Assembly: GCF_001984125.1 (NCBI RefSeq)
Contig: NZ_MTQL01000007.1
Span: 186,001 to 250,000, forward strand
Length of the DNA stretch: 64,000 nt
DNA from: Leifsonia sp. ALI-44-B
Lineage (GTDB): Bacteria > Actinomycetota > Actinomycetes > Actinomycetales > Microbacteriaceae
Direction of reading: 5' to 3'
Below the pieces are notes generated by a model. It saw nothing but the letters and a program-made list of their open reading frames with translations, did not search any database and was not told the origin of the DNA. The position numbers and the translations under genes were made by a program. Of the stretch, positions 33,536-42,027 are shown one piece after another; position 1 is the stretch's first letter, and the number at the start of each line of letters is the position of its first letter.

Positions 33536-35385
33536 AGCGACCCCCCCTCCGTCTGCGAGGCGTCGTATTCGACGGGGGCGCGCCCCTCGGTGATGAGTTC
33601 GTCTTGTCCGGTGATGATCTTTCGCACGTTGTACAGACTCTCAGAACCCTCGCCGAGATACTTGCGGTCGTCATCGTCTCTATTGCCGCCGACGGCGTTG
33701 TGCATCTCCGCCGGGTCGAGCTCCGTTCCGTCGGCGAGGACGGTGCCGTCCGAGCCGAAGAGGGTCGCTCCCCAGCCGGTGCGCTCCGGGTCCTGGCGCC
33801 CGGATACGAAGCGACCGAAGTCGGCGAGGTGATCCTGCTCGGCATCGGTGACGAAGACCTTCTCGGGGTCGACGTGCAGATCATCGATCGAGATGTCGTC
33901 GGGGATGCCGGCGGACCCGAGGAACGTGACCGTGTCGACGTGGTGCTCCTTATCGGCGAGCGCGATCGAGATCGTTGTCGTGCCGTAGGAATGCCCGACG
34001 AGGTTCAGTTGCGAGGGAAGGTTGGCGGCCTCGCGGTAGGCGTTGTAGCCGTCGAGCGTGCGGCTCAAGCGCTCGGCCCCCGCCTCGGCTCGAGCATTGG
34101 ACGGCACCTCTAGAGCGTTGGGGCTGTCGTAGTCCACCCACACCACGACCGCGCTCTCGGCATTTTCTTGTTGCATTCTCGTGGCCGCGCGAACGTAGTC
34201 GTCGCTCGACGAGACGCTGCTTTCCATGCCGGGCACGAAGAACGTGGCGAATTTCGCCGTGTCGAGATCGCCCACCGAGATGGCGGCAAGGGGCACACCG
34301 GGCGCCGAGTTGTCGAGGGAGATGAGGTAGAGCGGGGGAACGCGGGTGGGGCCCAGGCCATCGCCATACCGATCGAGCAGATACTTCAGGCCCTGCATCT
34401 TGTCAAAGGCTTCGCCGCCGCCCGGCGCCCCGTCGTAGCTGTAGGGCCCATCGGCGTTGACGATCGCCTCGTAATCGGCTTTCGCCTCGTCGTAGAGCTG
34501 TTGTAGGCGTGAAACGTTGGCCCGATCGCGGTCGGTGTAGCTCGCACCCTCGAGGTTGCCGACCACGGCAGGTGCAGCGGCGATGAGCGCCGCCACGAAC
34601 TCGGGCGGCAGGTTCTGCCACAGCCCGGCCACTTCGGCGGGGCTCATCTTCGAGAGAGCGTCGGCCGCCGCCTGGGGGTCGTCGGCGTAAGCGGCTGCGA
34701 ACGTGGCCCCGTCGACAGTGGCCCAGGCCGCGATGGCGGTGGCGCCGTCGACCTGCGCGCCGGACACGATCGTCGACACGGGCGTTCCGCTGAGGGCGGC
34801 AACGGCGACGCCATCGGCCTCAAGCCGCCGCTCCAGGAGCGCCGCATAGGATTCGCGGTGACCCTCGATCTCGGCGGCCAGCGTGCCCCAGCGACTGACA
34901 CCGCTGTTGAAGTCGCTCACATCGGTCTCGCTCATGCCGCGCAACAGGCTCGTGGTGTCGGACTCGGGAATGCGCGCCGGCGGGTCATCCCACCCCGTGA
35001 ACAGCAGGGAGGTGGAGGGCGACAGCTCAGACAACGTGCCCCGCAGCGAACCGATACCGCGTTCGGCCTCGCTGCACGCCGCGCGCAGGAGACCCGCCTC
35101 GAGCTTGATCGACTCGACCTCGGTGGCATAGGCGCCGAGCGCGGCGGCGCACGCCTCGTGACTTGCTGCCGTAGTGTCGAGCTTGTCGCCGAGCGCCGTG
35201 AGCATGAGGGCCGTCTGGGCCGTGACCTCGGACGTGTTGGACGAGCCGACCGTCGAACCCGCGGCGCGCACGACGGTCTGCAGCGTGCGACCCGTCTGGG
35301 CATCGGCGGTGTGCTGCTCGGCGGCCGAGCGGATGGTGGCGACATCCCCCTTGTCGGGTTCGTCGAGGTCGGAGAGGGCGCTCAT
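33532..35385 (-). CDS. Alpha/beta hydrolase of the DUF1023 type with helical N-terminus
   Basis: A 617-residue protein. The first 270 residues are helical and Ala-rich, resembling WXG100/ESX-type coiled domains (ALGDKLDTTAASHEACAAAL). The C-terminal half is an alpha/beta hydrolase with nucleophile elbow NLVGHSYGTT near residue 460 and FVPGMESSVS before it. Actinobacterial DUF1023 hydrolases with such N-termini are associated with ESX-like export or polymorphic toxins. There is no signal peptide. Four-base overlaps join it to a small WXG-like gene upstream and a lipoprotein downstream. Confidence 0.78.
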   Translation of the reverse strand: MSALSDLDEPDKGDVATIRSAAEQHTADAQTGRTLQTVVRAAGSTVGSSNTSEVTAQTALMLTALGDKLDTTAASHEACAAALGAYATEVESIKLEAGLLRAACSEAERGIGSLRGTLSELSPSTSLLFTGWDDPPARIPESDTTSLLRGMSETDVSDFNSGVSRWGTLAAEIEGHRESYAALLERRLEADGVAVAALSGTPVSTIVSGAQVDGATAIAAWATVDGATFAAAYADDPQAAADALSKMSPAEVAGLWQNLPPEFVAALIAAAPAVVGNLEGASYTDRDRANVSRLQQLYDEAKADYEAIVNADGPYSYDGAPGGGEAFDKMQGLKYLLDRYGDGLGPTRVPPLYLISLDNSAPGVPLAAISVGDLDTAKFATFFVPGMESSVSSSDDYVRAATRMQQENAESAVVVWVDYDSPNALEVPSNARAEAGAERLSRTLDGYNAYREAANLPSQLNLVGHSYGTTTISIALADKEHHVDTVTFLGSAGIPDDISIDDLHVDPEKVFVTDAEQDHLADFGRFVSGRQDPERTGWGATLFGSDGTVLADGTELDPAEMHNAVGGNRDDDDRKYLGEGSESLYNVRKIITGQDELITEGRAPVEYDASQTEGGSL

Positions 35386-35717
35386 TGTGCGGCCACCGGC
35401 GTCGAACCCGAACCCGAACCCGAGCCGGCGCCCGCGGCCAAAGCAGCATCGGTGGCCTTGAGCGCATCGATGGCTGCGGCCAGGGCCGACGCTACGGCCG
35501 TGGCCGAATCACCGAGCGCCGTATCGGCCTGGCCGCAGACATCACGCGCGCTGGCCGCAGCCTGCGCCACCGCGGCTGATCCCACCGAGCTCTCGGACAT
35601 CTCGCCCGCAGACCCCAACCCCGCGAAGACGAAGCTCGACGCATAGCCCGTAACGCCCAGCGTCACCTGCCCCCGCGCCTGGTCGAGCGAGTCGTAATCA
35701 ATCAGTAGATCAGCCAT
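35382..35717 (-). CDS. WXG100-like small helical protein
   Basis: A 111-residue, mostly helical, Ala-rich protein without a signal sequence (MADLLIDYDSLDQARGQV, then DVCGQADTALGDSATAVAS). Size and pattern resemble ESX-type or TPR-less secreted small proteins, but the WXG turn itself is not clear. The C-terminus is a Gly-Ser repeat encoded by a GAACCC-type hexanucleotide. The ATG at 35717 has AGGGGG upstream. It overlaps the DUF1023-type gene by 4 bp, which makes it the first gene of a three-gene unit. Confidence 0.6.
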   Translation of the reverse strand: MADLLIDYDSLDQARGQVTLGVTGYASSFVFAGLGSAGEMSESSVGSAAVAQAAASARDVCGQADTALGDSATAVASALAAAIDALKATDAALAAGAGSGSGSGSTPVAAQ

Positions 35718-35826
35718 CGGAATCCCCCTTCGCATCGAACGCTACCGGCGGTCGCGCACAGACGGAATGGGCACCTCTGCCCTGTGGAGAGAAGGGCGTC
35801 GAAGAGGCTTGGGGAGAACGAACCGC

Positions 35827-36471
35827 TCAGGCGGACAGGTACTTCAGCACCGCCAGGACGCGGCGGTGGTCACCGGCGGATGGCTGCAGCCCGAGTTTCT
35901 GGAACACCGAGGCGATGTGCTTCTCGATGGTGCCGGGCGTGAGGAAGAGGGCATCCGCGATGGCCTGGTTGGTGCGTCCCTCGGCCATGAGGCGCAGAAC
36001 GTCGCGCTCGCGATCGCTTACGGCGGCGAGCGCGTCGACCGCACGTGGCGGCGCGAACAGCTGCGTCACGACCTCGGGGTCGAGCACGGTGTTGCCGGCC
36101 GCGATGCTGCGCAGAGCGTCGACGAAGGCCGCGACATCCGCCACCCGGTCCTTGAGCAGGTAGCCGACGCCGCCGTGCCCGGCCGCGAAGAGTTCGCGTG
36201 CATACCGCGTTTCGACGTATTGCGAGAAGACGAGCACACCCACGTCGGGTGCCTTGTCGGTGACCTCGAGGGCCACGCGCAGGCCCTCGTCGGTGAAGGT
36301 CGGGGGCATGCGCACATCCGTCACGAGCACGTCGGGGCGCAGCTCGAGTGTGGCGTCGACCGCTGCCACGCCATCGCCGACGGCCGCGACCACATTGATG
36401 CCGCGACCAGTCAGCAGGGCGACGAGCCCCTCGCGCACGATGGTCGAGTCTTCGGCGATGACGATACGCAT
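35827..36471 (-). CDS. LuxR/NarL-family response regulator
   Basis: A 214-residue response regulator. The receiver domain has the acidic pocket IAEDS, phospho-acceptor Asp in VLVTDVRMPP, and the switch Lys in LLKDRV. The C-terminal LuxR HTH contains LSDRE-like VSDRERDVLRLMAEGRTNQAIA. It should dimerise and bind DNA when phosphorylated by the histidine kinase gene upstream in the same direction, 127 bp away. The start is ATG 36471. Confidence 0.93.
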   Translation of the reverse strand: MRIVIAEDSTIVREGLVALLTGRGINVVAAVGDGVAAVDATLELRPDVLVTDVRMPPTFTDEGLRVALEVTDKAPDVGVLVFSQYVETRYARELFAAGHGGVGYLLKDRVADVAAFVDALRSIAAGNTVLDPEVVTQLFAPPRAVDALAAVSDRERDVLRLMAEGRTNQAIADALFLTPGTIEKHIASVFQKLGLQPSAGDHRRVLAVLKYLSA

Positions 36472-36598
36472 CAGATGTTCTCCGGGAGATAGAAGGAGCA
36501 GGACGACCGGGACAGGCGCATCAGGGCCGACGGCGCGGACGCAGGTCTCGCGGTGGGACCGGTCGACGACGACGACGACGACAAGGCTGCGTTCCCGC

Positions 36599-37912
36599 TC
36601 ACAGCGCCGCCAGGGGCAGGTCGAGCATGATGCGGGTGGGGCCGCCGTCGGGGCTGTCGATGAGCAGCGTGCCATCAACGGTTCCGACGCGTTCGCGCAG
36701 GCCACGGAGGCCCGATCCGCGACCCGTGGCCGAGGCATCCTCACCGAAGCCGATGTAGGCACCCCCGCGCCCGTCATCGGCCACGACGACCTCGAGACGA
36801 TCGTCGCGCTGGCTCAGCATGATCGACGCCGACGATGCCTCGGCGTGCTTGGCGGCATTCGTCAGCAGCTCGAGCACGCTGAAGTAGACGATCGATTCGA
36901 CCACCGACGACGGCCGTTCGCGCAGGCTGCTGTGAAAAGTGACGGGCAGAGCGGATGTCGCGGCCACGGTCTCGAGCGCCGTCTCGAGTCCCGCGTCCAA
37001 CGCCGGCGGGTGGATGCCGGCCGCCAGATCGCGCAACTCGACGAGTGCCTGTTTGGTGGCGGCGTGCGCGTTGTCGACGAGCGTGGCGACGGATGCGGCA
37101 TCCTGCCCGGACGCCAACCGGTCCCGAGCGTCGCCCAGCGTCATGGCCAGACCCACCAAACGGGCCTGCGTGCCGTCGTGCAGGTCGCGCTCGATCTGGC
37201 GCAGGCGGGCGTCGGCCGTCGCGACGCTCACGGTGCGCGACGTCGTCACCTCGCGCAGGCGCTCGCGGTTGCTGCGGCCGAGAAGCGCGCGCACCAGCAG
37301 CGTGTGCAGCCGCGCGAAACCGTGGTTCATGGCGGGCCACACGAAGAGGAAAACAACGAGCCCCACGACGCCGATGAGCGCGTATTCGCCGGGCGTGTCC
37401 ACCCAGCCGTCCACGAACTGGATGCCGTTGGGCGCCGGCTGCCCGTCGCGCTCGTTCGGGATGAACGGCGCCCAGAGCGCGGCCGTGACGAGCGAGAGCG
37501 ACGTGACGAGGAACACGGTCGAGACGATGGTCGCGAACATCGTCGTGATGAACGCGATGGGGAGGAAGGCGAAGGCGCGCCACGTGGCGGCATCCGACAA
37601 GCGGGTGAAAGCCCAGCCGAAGAAACCCGTACCGCGCGGGTAGGGCGCGGGGGCGGGCACGTCGACGCCGGCCAGGGCGCGCGACAAACCGCGGGAGGCA
37701 GCGCCGACGGCCCGCGAGCCGCTCAGGATGAATGCCGTGCCGAACAGGCCGATGACCGTGACGGCGAGCGGCGCGCCCGCGGCGAAGACGGCCACGAAGA
37801 CGACCCAGCCGAAGCAGGCCACCCCGAACAGGCCCCAGAGGTAGGCGAACTCGCTCCACGTCGAGGGGCGGAAGGCGGCGGTGAGAAAACGGAGCACGGG
37901 CGAGGAGGTCAT
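36599..37912 (-). CDS. Sensor histidine kinase, HisKA_3 type
   Basis: A 437-residue membrane sensor with about four to five hydrophobic helices in the first 220 residues. The dimerisation helix carries the phospho-His motif RQIERDLHDGTQARLV, followed by ATPase motifs LELLTNAAKHA (N box) and VADDGRGGAY (G1). It pairs with the downstream NarL-type regulator. The first membrane part resembles the sensor domain seen in actinobacterial cell-envelope two-component systems. The ATG at 37912 is used; a longer frame begins upstream. The signal is unknown. Confidence 0.9.
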   Translation of the reverse strand: MTSSPVLRFLTAAFRPSTWSEFAYLWGLFGVACFGWVVFVAVFAAGAPLAVTVIGLFGTAFILSGSRAVGAASRGLSRALAGVDVPAPAPYPRGTGFFGWAFTRLSDAATWRAFAFLPIAFITTMFATIVSTVFLVTSLSLVTAALWAPFIPNERDGQPAPNGIQFVDGWVDTPGEYALIGVVGLVVFLFVWPAMNHGFARLHTLLVRALLGRSNRERLREVTTSRTVSVATADARLRQIERDLHDGTQARLVGLAMTLGDARDRLASGQDAASVATLVDNAHAATKQALVELRDLAAGIHPPALDAGLETALETVAATSALPVTFHSSLRERPSSVVESIVYFSVLELLTNAAKHAEASSASIMLSQRDDRLEVVVADDGRGGAYIGFGEDASATGRGSGLRGLRERVGTVDGTLLIDSPDGGPTRIMLDLPLAAL

Positions 37913-37979
37913 GGAGTGATTTCTGTGAGGCGGACGGGAAGCCGTCCTCACGGCGAGCCTATCGCTGGCTCACCTGTCG

Positions 37980-38007
37980 GGCGACGGTTTCCATGGTTCC
38001 CGTCGCC
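37980..38007 (-). terminator. Hairpin downstream of the DedA gene
   Basis: GGCGACGG and CCGTCGCC form an 8-bp stem around a 12-nt loop, 42 bp past the DedA stop on the minus strand. Confidence 0.5.
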
Positions 38008-38048
38008 GGCCACACGGACAGCGAGGCCCTCCCCCGACCGTATGGGGG

Positions 38049-38699
38049 TTAACCCGAAGAACGCTCGGCTCGCCCGCGACGAATGCGACGGATGACGAGC
38101 CACACGACCACGCCCGCCACGGCCGCGATCACCAGATAGTTGAGAATCGACGAGTACTGGTCGATGAGGTGGTACTGCGTTCCGAGCAACGCCCCCAGGC
38201 TGATCAGGAGCGTATTCCACAGGCCGCTGCCCAGCACCGTGAAGAGGCTGAAGGTGACGAGGTTCATGCGTTCGGCACCCGCGGGCAGCGAGATGAGGCT
38301 GCGCACGCCGGGGATGAGGCGGCCGAAGAAGACCGCCGAGCGACCGTGGCGGTCGAACCATCCGGCCGCCTTCTCGAAGTCTTCGCGATCGACGAGCGGC
38401 AGCTTCGACAACCAGCGGATCGAGCGTTCGAGGCCGAGCGCCGCGCCCAACCAGTAGAGCAGCAGGGCACCGACGTAGGCGCCGAGGGTCGACGTGATGA
38501 TGACGAGCACGATGTTCATCTCGCCCTGCTGCGAGATAAAGCCCGCGAGCGGCAGGATCACCTCGCTGGGGATGGGCGGGAACACCGTCTCGAGCAGCGT
38601 GAACAGCCCGACACCCCACGCTCCCAGCGTGTCGATGAGCTGCGCGGCCCAGCCGACGAGCCCGTCCAGCTGATCGATCGAAGATGAAGAATCACTCAC
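38049..38699 (-). CDS. DedA-family membrane protein
   Basis: A 216-residue protein with about five hydrophobic helices and the two DedA signatures: an acidic-glycine loop (FISQQGEMN, with LETVFPPIPSEVILP before it) and the RxxxG motif (FFGRLIPGVRSLISLPAG). DedA proteins are lipid scramblases/flippases needed for membrane homeostasis. The GTG at 38699 follows AGGGTGA, so I prefer it to the frame beginning 17 codons upstream. It is transcribed alone. Confidence 0.9.
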   Translation of the reverse strand: MSDSSSSIDQLDGLVGWAAQLIDTLGAWGVGLFTLLETVFPPIPSEVILPLAGFISQQGEMNIVLVIITSTLGAYVGALLLYWLGAALGLERSIRWLSKLPLVDREDFEKAAGWFDRHGRSAVFFGRLIPGVRSLISLPAGAERMNLVTFSLFTVLGSGLWNTLLISLGALLGTQYHLIDQYSSILNYLVIAAVAGVVVWLVIRRIRRGRAERSSG

Positions 38700-38842
38700 C
38701 CTGAAAACGTTATGCGGTGGGCCGGGTCGCGTGCAGGGGCTTGCGTCCATACCGCGCTCTCACGCAGCACATTCACATGATCCTCGGATGCTGTGAGCGC
38801 AATCCCTCGAATTACCACCCGCGTCTGCGCCAAAATAGTCGC

Positions 38843-39304
38843 ATGTCAACCACGTATCGCCGCCTCGCGTGCTCGCCGGAACGCGTCTTCGAAGTACTCG
38901 CCGACGGCTGGCTCTTTCCCTCGTGGGTGGTCGGTGCATCCCGCATGCGCGACGTCGACGACAACTGGCCCGCCGTCGAATCGAAGCTGCAGCACTCGTT
39001 CGGGGTCTGGCCCGTGCTCATCGACGACAGCACCTCGATGATGGAGTGGGACCCGCCCCGCCGCGCCAAGCTGCGTGCCCGCGGATGGCCCATGGGCGAG
39101 GCCGAGGTCACGCTCGACGTGAAGCGGCGCGGCGACGGTTGCGTCGTGCGCATCACCGAGAAGGCCGTACGCGGCCCGGGCAAATTCGTGCCGGCGTTCA
39201 TCATGGATCCGCCGCTGCACCTGCGCAATATCGAGGCCCTGCGCCGGCTCGCCTACTTGGCCGAGGGCGGCGCGGGCGGGGTGTCCGGGGCGGACAAGCT
39301 CTGA
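38843..39304 (+). CDS. SRPBCC (START-like) family protein
   Basis: A 153-residue protein with an SRPBCC fold. It begins with a short strand and helix (CSPERVFEVLADGWLFPSWV), then beta strands (SFGVWPVLIDDSTSMMEWDPP, VTLDVKRRGDGCVVRITEKA), and ends in the long ligand-cavity helix PPLHLRNIEALRRLA. The function of such proteins is usually lipid or hydrophobic-ligand binding. The ATG at 38843 is preceded by AAAATAG nine bases away, suggesting a leaderless transcript. It overlaps or abuts the next gene, a TraR/DksA protein. Confidence 0.84.
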   Translation: MSTTYRRLACSPERVFEVLADGWLFPSWVVGASRMRDVDDNWPAVESKLQHSFGVWPVLIDDSTSMMEWDPPRRAKLRARGWPMGEAEVTLDVKRRGDGCVVRITEKAVRGPGKFVPAFIMDPPLHLRNIEALRRLAYLAEGGAGGVSGADKL

Positions 39305-39672
39305 CTGCGCCCCTGACACCCGACGAGGTGCGCGCGCTGCACGATGCCCTCGACGCGCAGCACCGCGAACTTCTCGCGCAACTCGGCACGCTCGACCGCT
39401 CGCTGCACGACCTGAGGGATGCTCGATCGGGCGGGGATGCCGACGACGAACACGACCCCGAGGGCCCGACGCTGTCGTCGGAATGGTCGCGGATGTCGGG
39501 ACTCGACGCATCCTTCCGCGGCCAGCTCACGGCGACGGCGGCGGCGCTCGAACGGATCGCCGACGGCACGTACGGAACCTGCAGCCGCTGCGGCCGACCG
39601 ATCGGTTTCGACCGGCTCGAGGCGCGGCCCGCCGCCGATCTCTGCATCGATTGTGCGCGGCTGGCGCCCTAG
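39301..39672 (+). CDS. TraR/DksA-type zinc-finger protein
   Basis: About 123 residues. The N-terminus is a coiled coil (TPDEVRALHDALDAQHRELL and so on). The C-terminal zinc finger has four cysteines in CSRCGRPIGFDRLEARPAAD and LCIDCARL. Such proteins bind the RNA polymerase secondary channel. No ATG, GTG or TTG lies in frame before the coiled coil: the best candidate start is CTG at 39301 overlapping the upstream TGA, with GGGGCGGA before it. The next canonical start is GTG 39328, which would remove nine residues. Confidence 0.75.
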   Translation: MTAPLTPDEVRALHDALDAQHRELLAQLGTLDRSLHDLRDARSGGDADDEHDPEGPTLSSEWSRMSGLDASFRGQLTATAAALERIADGTYGTCSRCGRPIGFDRLEARPAADLCIDCARLAP

Positions 39673-39705
39673 CGGAGGACGTCGCGACAGGAGCAGCTGT
39701 AGCGG

Positions 39706-39728
39706 CAGTTGCAGTTGCAGTTGCAGTT
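39706..39728. repeat. Hexanucleotide tandem repeat (CAGTTG)n
   Basis: The stretch after the TraR/DksA stop consists of nearly four copies of CAGTTG. It is intergenic, just before the end of the convergent glycosyltransferase gene. Confidence 0.6.
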
Positions 39729-39733
39729 CAGCC

Positions 39734-40540
39734 TCAGCGCGCCTCGCAGGCCACATCGTCGAGCGTGGACAGGTAGTCGGCGAAGCCCTCGGGCGCGCGG
39801 CCCAGGCGGCGGCCCGACGTGTGCACAGGCTGCGTCTGACCCCGGTGTACGTTAGCGCCCGAGGCATCCAGCGCCTCGACCAGGCGCACGTCCTCTCCCG
39901 TGGCGATGTCTTCGAAACCGCCGACGGATCGATAAGCGCTCGCGCGCACGCCGAGGTTGGCGCCGAACACGTGCTCATGGTCGCGGCCGAAGGGATGGCG
40001 GGCCTTCCAGACCACGAGTTCGCCCGAGGTCAGATCCTCGGCGCGCGGCGAGACGATGCCGACGAGCGCGTCGCAGCCCGAGCGCGCGCGGTGCAGGTGG
40101 TGCCGCAACCAGGTCGTCGGCACCGCGGAGTCGGCATCGGTGTTGGCGATCCACACGCGGTCGAGCGGGATGTGGCGGCCGGCCGCCGACGCGGCGAGCG
40201 CGCGCTCGATTCCTAGACGCCGGGCGCCTCCGACCCGCCCGATGGTCGATATGACGCACTCGGCTCCGGATGCGCGCGCGAGGTCCTCGGTGCCGTCGGT
40301 GCACCGATCGAGCACGACGATCACGCGCACGGGAGGCGCTTCGTCGCCGAGAGCTTCGATGGCCCGGTCGATGGCCGCCAGGCTCGCGGCGATGGTCGTC
40401 TCCTCGTTGCGGGCGGGCACGACGACGTAGACCTCGTCGATGCCTGTGCGCTCGGGCGAGAAATCATGCGCCGGCAGCTCGTCGACGCGCCGCACGTCTG
40501 TCACGCGATCCGGCACATCGGCGCGTCGCGGTTCGGTCAC
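39734..40540 (-). CDS. Glycosyltransferase family 2
   Basis: A 268-residue GT-A glycosyltransferase. The nucleotide-binding start is VYVVVPARNEETTI, with metal motif ANTDADSAVP (DxD) and the acceptor region VGGFEDIATGEDVRLV. There is no membrane anchor. The GTG at 40540 overlaps the deacetylase/methyltransferase stop by 4 bp. It is the last of three overlapped genes and should transfer a sugar to a partner made by the other two. The donor and acceptor are unknown. Confidence 0.87.
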   Translation of the reverse strand: MTEPRRADVPDRVTDVRRVDELPAHDFSPERTGIDEVYVVVPARNEETTIAASLAAIDRAIEALGDEAPPVRVIVVLDRCTDGTEDLARASGAECVISTIGRVGGARRLGIERALAASAAGRHIPLDRVWIANTDADSAVPTTWLRHHLHRARSGCDALVGIVSPRAEDLTSGELVVWKARHPFGRDHEHVFGANLGVRASAYRSVGGFEDIATGEDVRLVEALDASGANVHRGQTQPVHTSGRRLGRAPEGFADYLSTLDDVACEAR

Positions 40541-42027
40541 TCTGCCAACCCCGTCTCCTGGGCGACGGAGCGGCCGGGTGCGGTGCGGAAGACGTCGAGC
40601 ACGAAGTCGCGTTCGGTGTGTGTCACCAGGAGGTCGAGGGCCGGGCTCAACTTCTCGCGAAAACGCCCGGTGACGGTATCTCCGTCGAGCGGGTACTCCT
40701 CGACGGGGTGCCGCCAGTGACACGTCACGACCGTCGCATCGGCGGCGAGCGAACCGAGGATGCGATCAATCAGCACGTCAAGTTCGACGTTCGACAGGTA
40801 GTAGCCGACCTCTGAGACGACGATGAGATCGAAGCGGCCGGGGGGCCAGTCGCTGGGCAGGGTGCGCCGCTCGAAAGCCACATTGTCCCGGCCGGCCAGG
40901 CGTTCGCGGGCCACCTCGAGCGCCGATTCGGCGATATCGGTGGCGAGAAGCGCGTCGGCCCGGTCGGCGAGCAGCGCCGTCGTCACACCGATCGAGCTGC
41001 CGAGCTCGAGCACGTTCGCGTATCGCGCGGCGGGCAGGGAAGCCAGGGTGATGGCGCGTTTGCGCTCCTCGTACCAGCGGGTCTCGAAACCCCACGGGTC
41101 GCGTTCGCCCGCGTAGAACTCGGTGAAGAAGTCCGCGCCCAACGAGCCGTCGACCCCGCCCGGCATTTCCGCGGCAGCCACGAGATGTGAGGCGGGAAGG
41201 AAGATCTCGACGTCGCGGCGGAAGTGCTCCTGGAACGACTCCGACAGGATGGCCTCATCCCCCGGATGTTCGGACAGCGGAGCGGTCTGCGACGTGTGGC
41301 TCGCCATGGCCTGACGTTTGCGCTCACGGTCGTCCTCGGAGAGGGGCAGCACGAGCGCGTCGTTCCAGGGGATGTCGTCGCCCGCGACATCCGACCAGAG
41401 CCAGCCCCAGATCGGGTAGGCGGCGGCGCGCAGTCCGTGCCGCTCGGCAACGTGAGCGCTGGCCGCCGCAACCGCCTCGTGGTCGGGGTGGCGGTCGCCG
41501 AGCCACGGGCTCAGGATGACGGCATCGGCAGGGGCGTGGACATCGGCGTCGGCGTCAGCGTCAGCGTCAGCGTCAGCGTCAGCGGCGGCGTCGACCGCGG
41601 AGTCAGCAACCGCAGTCGAGCCGAGAACGTCGATCACGACATCCTCGATGAGCTCCGCCAGGTCACCGCTCTCGGCGAGCCCGCCATCAGGCAACCCGAG
41701 GAAGTGTCGACGCGAGCCGGGCGCCACGATATCGAGCGCCTGAGCGACCTCGTCGCGCCTCCAGGCGGCCAGGGCCTCGCGCGTCGTCGTAGGAGAGTCG
41801 GGATGCGACGCCTCGCCGTCACTGGCAATGATCACGGTGACCGGGATGCCGCGGGCGCTCGCCTGCGCCATGACGCCGCCCGCCCCCAACGTCTCGTCGT
41901 CGGGGTGGGCCGCCGTCACGAAGAGCTGCGTGACACCGTCGAGCGACCACGCCGGAGTGTGCTGCCAGGGGGAGGCGTCGAGCCAGGCGCTTTCGGGCGT
42001 GCCGGCGTCGAGATGAGTGAAGGTCAC
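40537..42027 (-). CDS. Fused PIG-L/LmbE deacetylase and SAM-dependent methyltransferase
   Basis: A 496-residue fusion. The first 220 residues are a zinc-dependent PIG-L deacetylase with AAHPDDETLGAGG and GDRHPDHEAVAAA. The last 200 residues are a class I methyltransferase with ELGSSIGVTTALLADRADAL as the SAM motif, of the NodS-like group. Together they could remove an N-acetyl group from a sugar and then methylate the amine. An Asp-Ala repeat of about 20 residues, encoded by GTCAGC/GCGTCA hexanucleotides, interrupts the deacetylase near residues 145-162. GTG 42027 overlaps the upstream stop. Confidence 0.85.
   Translation of the reverse strand: MTFTHLDAGTPESAWLDASPWQHTPAWSLDGVTQLFVTAAHPDDETLGAGGVMAQASARGIPVTVIIASDGEASHPDSPTTTREALAAWRRDEVAQALDIVAPGSRRHFLGLPDGGLAESGDLAELIEDVVIDVLGSTAVADSAVDAAADADADADADADADVHAPADAVILSPWLGDRHPDHEAVAAASAHVAERHGLRAAAYPIWGWLWSDVAGDDIPWNDALVLPLSEDDRERKRQAMASHTSQTAPLSEHPGDEAILSESFQEHFRRDVEIFLPASHLVAAAEMPGGVDGSLGADFFTEFYAGERDPWGFETRWYEERKRAITLASLPAARYANVLELGSSIGVTTALLADRADALLATDIAESALEVARERLAGRDNVAFERRTLPSDWPPGRFDLIVVSEVGYYLSNVELDVLIDRILGSLAADATVVTCHWRHPVEEYPLDGDTVTGRFREKLSPALDLLVTHTERDFVLDVFRTAPGRSVAQETGLAE
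41544..41588. repeat. Coding hexanucleotide tandem repeat (GTCAGC)n
   Basis: Tandem GTCAGC/GTCGGC units inside the deacetylase domain encode alternating Asp-Ala. The unit is six bases, so copy number can vary without shifting the frame. Confidence 0.75.

Noticed and set aside
36472-36598. A GAC/GTC-rich microrepeat between histidine kinase and response regulator genes
   Set aside because: It lies in a 127-bp gap and shows only GAC repeats; I see no sRNA, terminator or gene in it.
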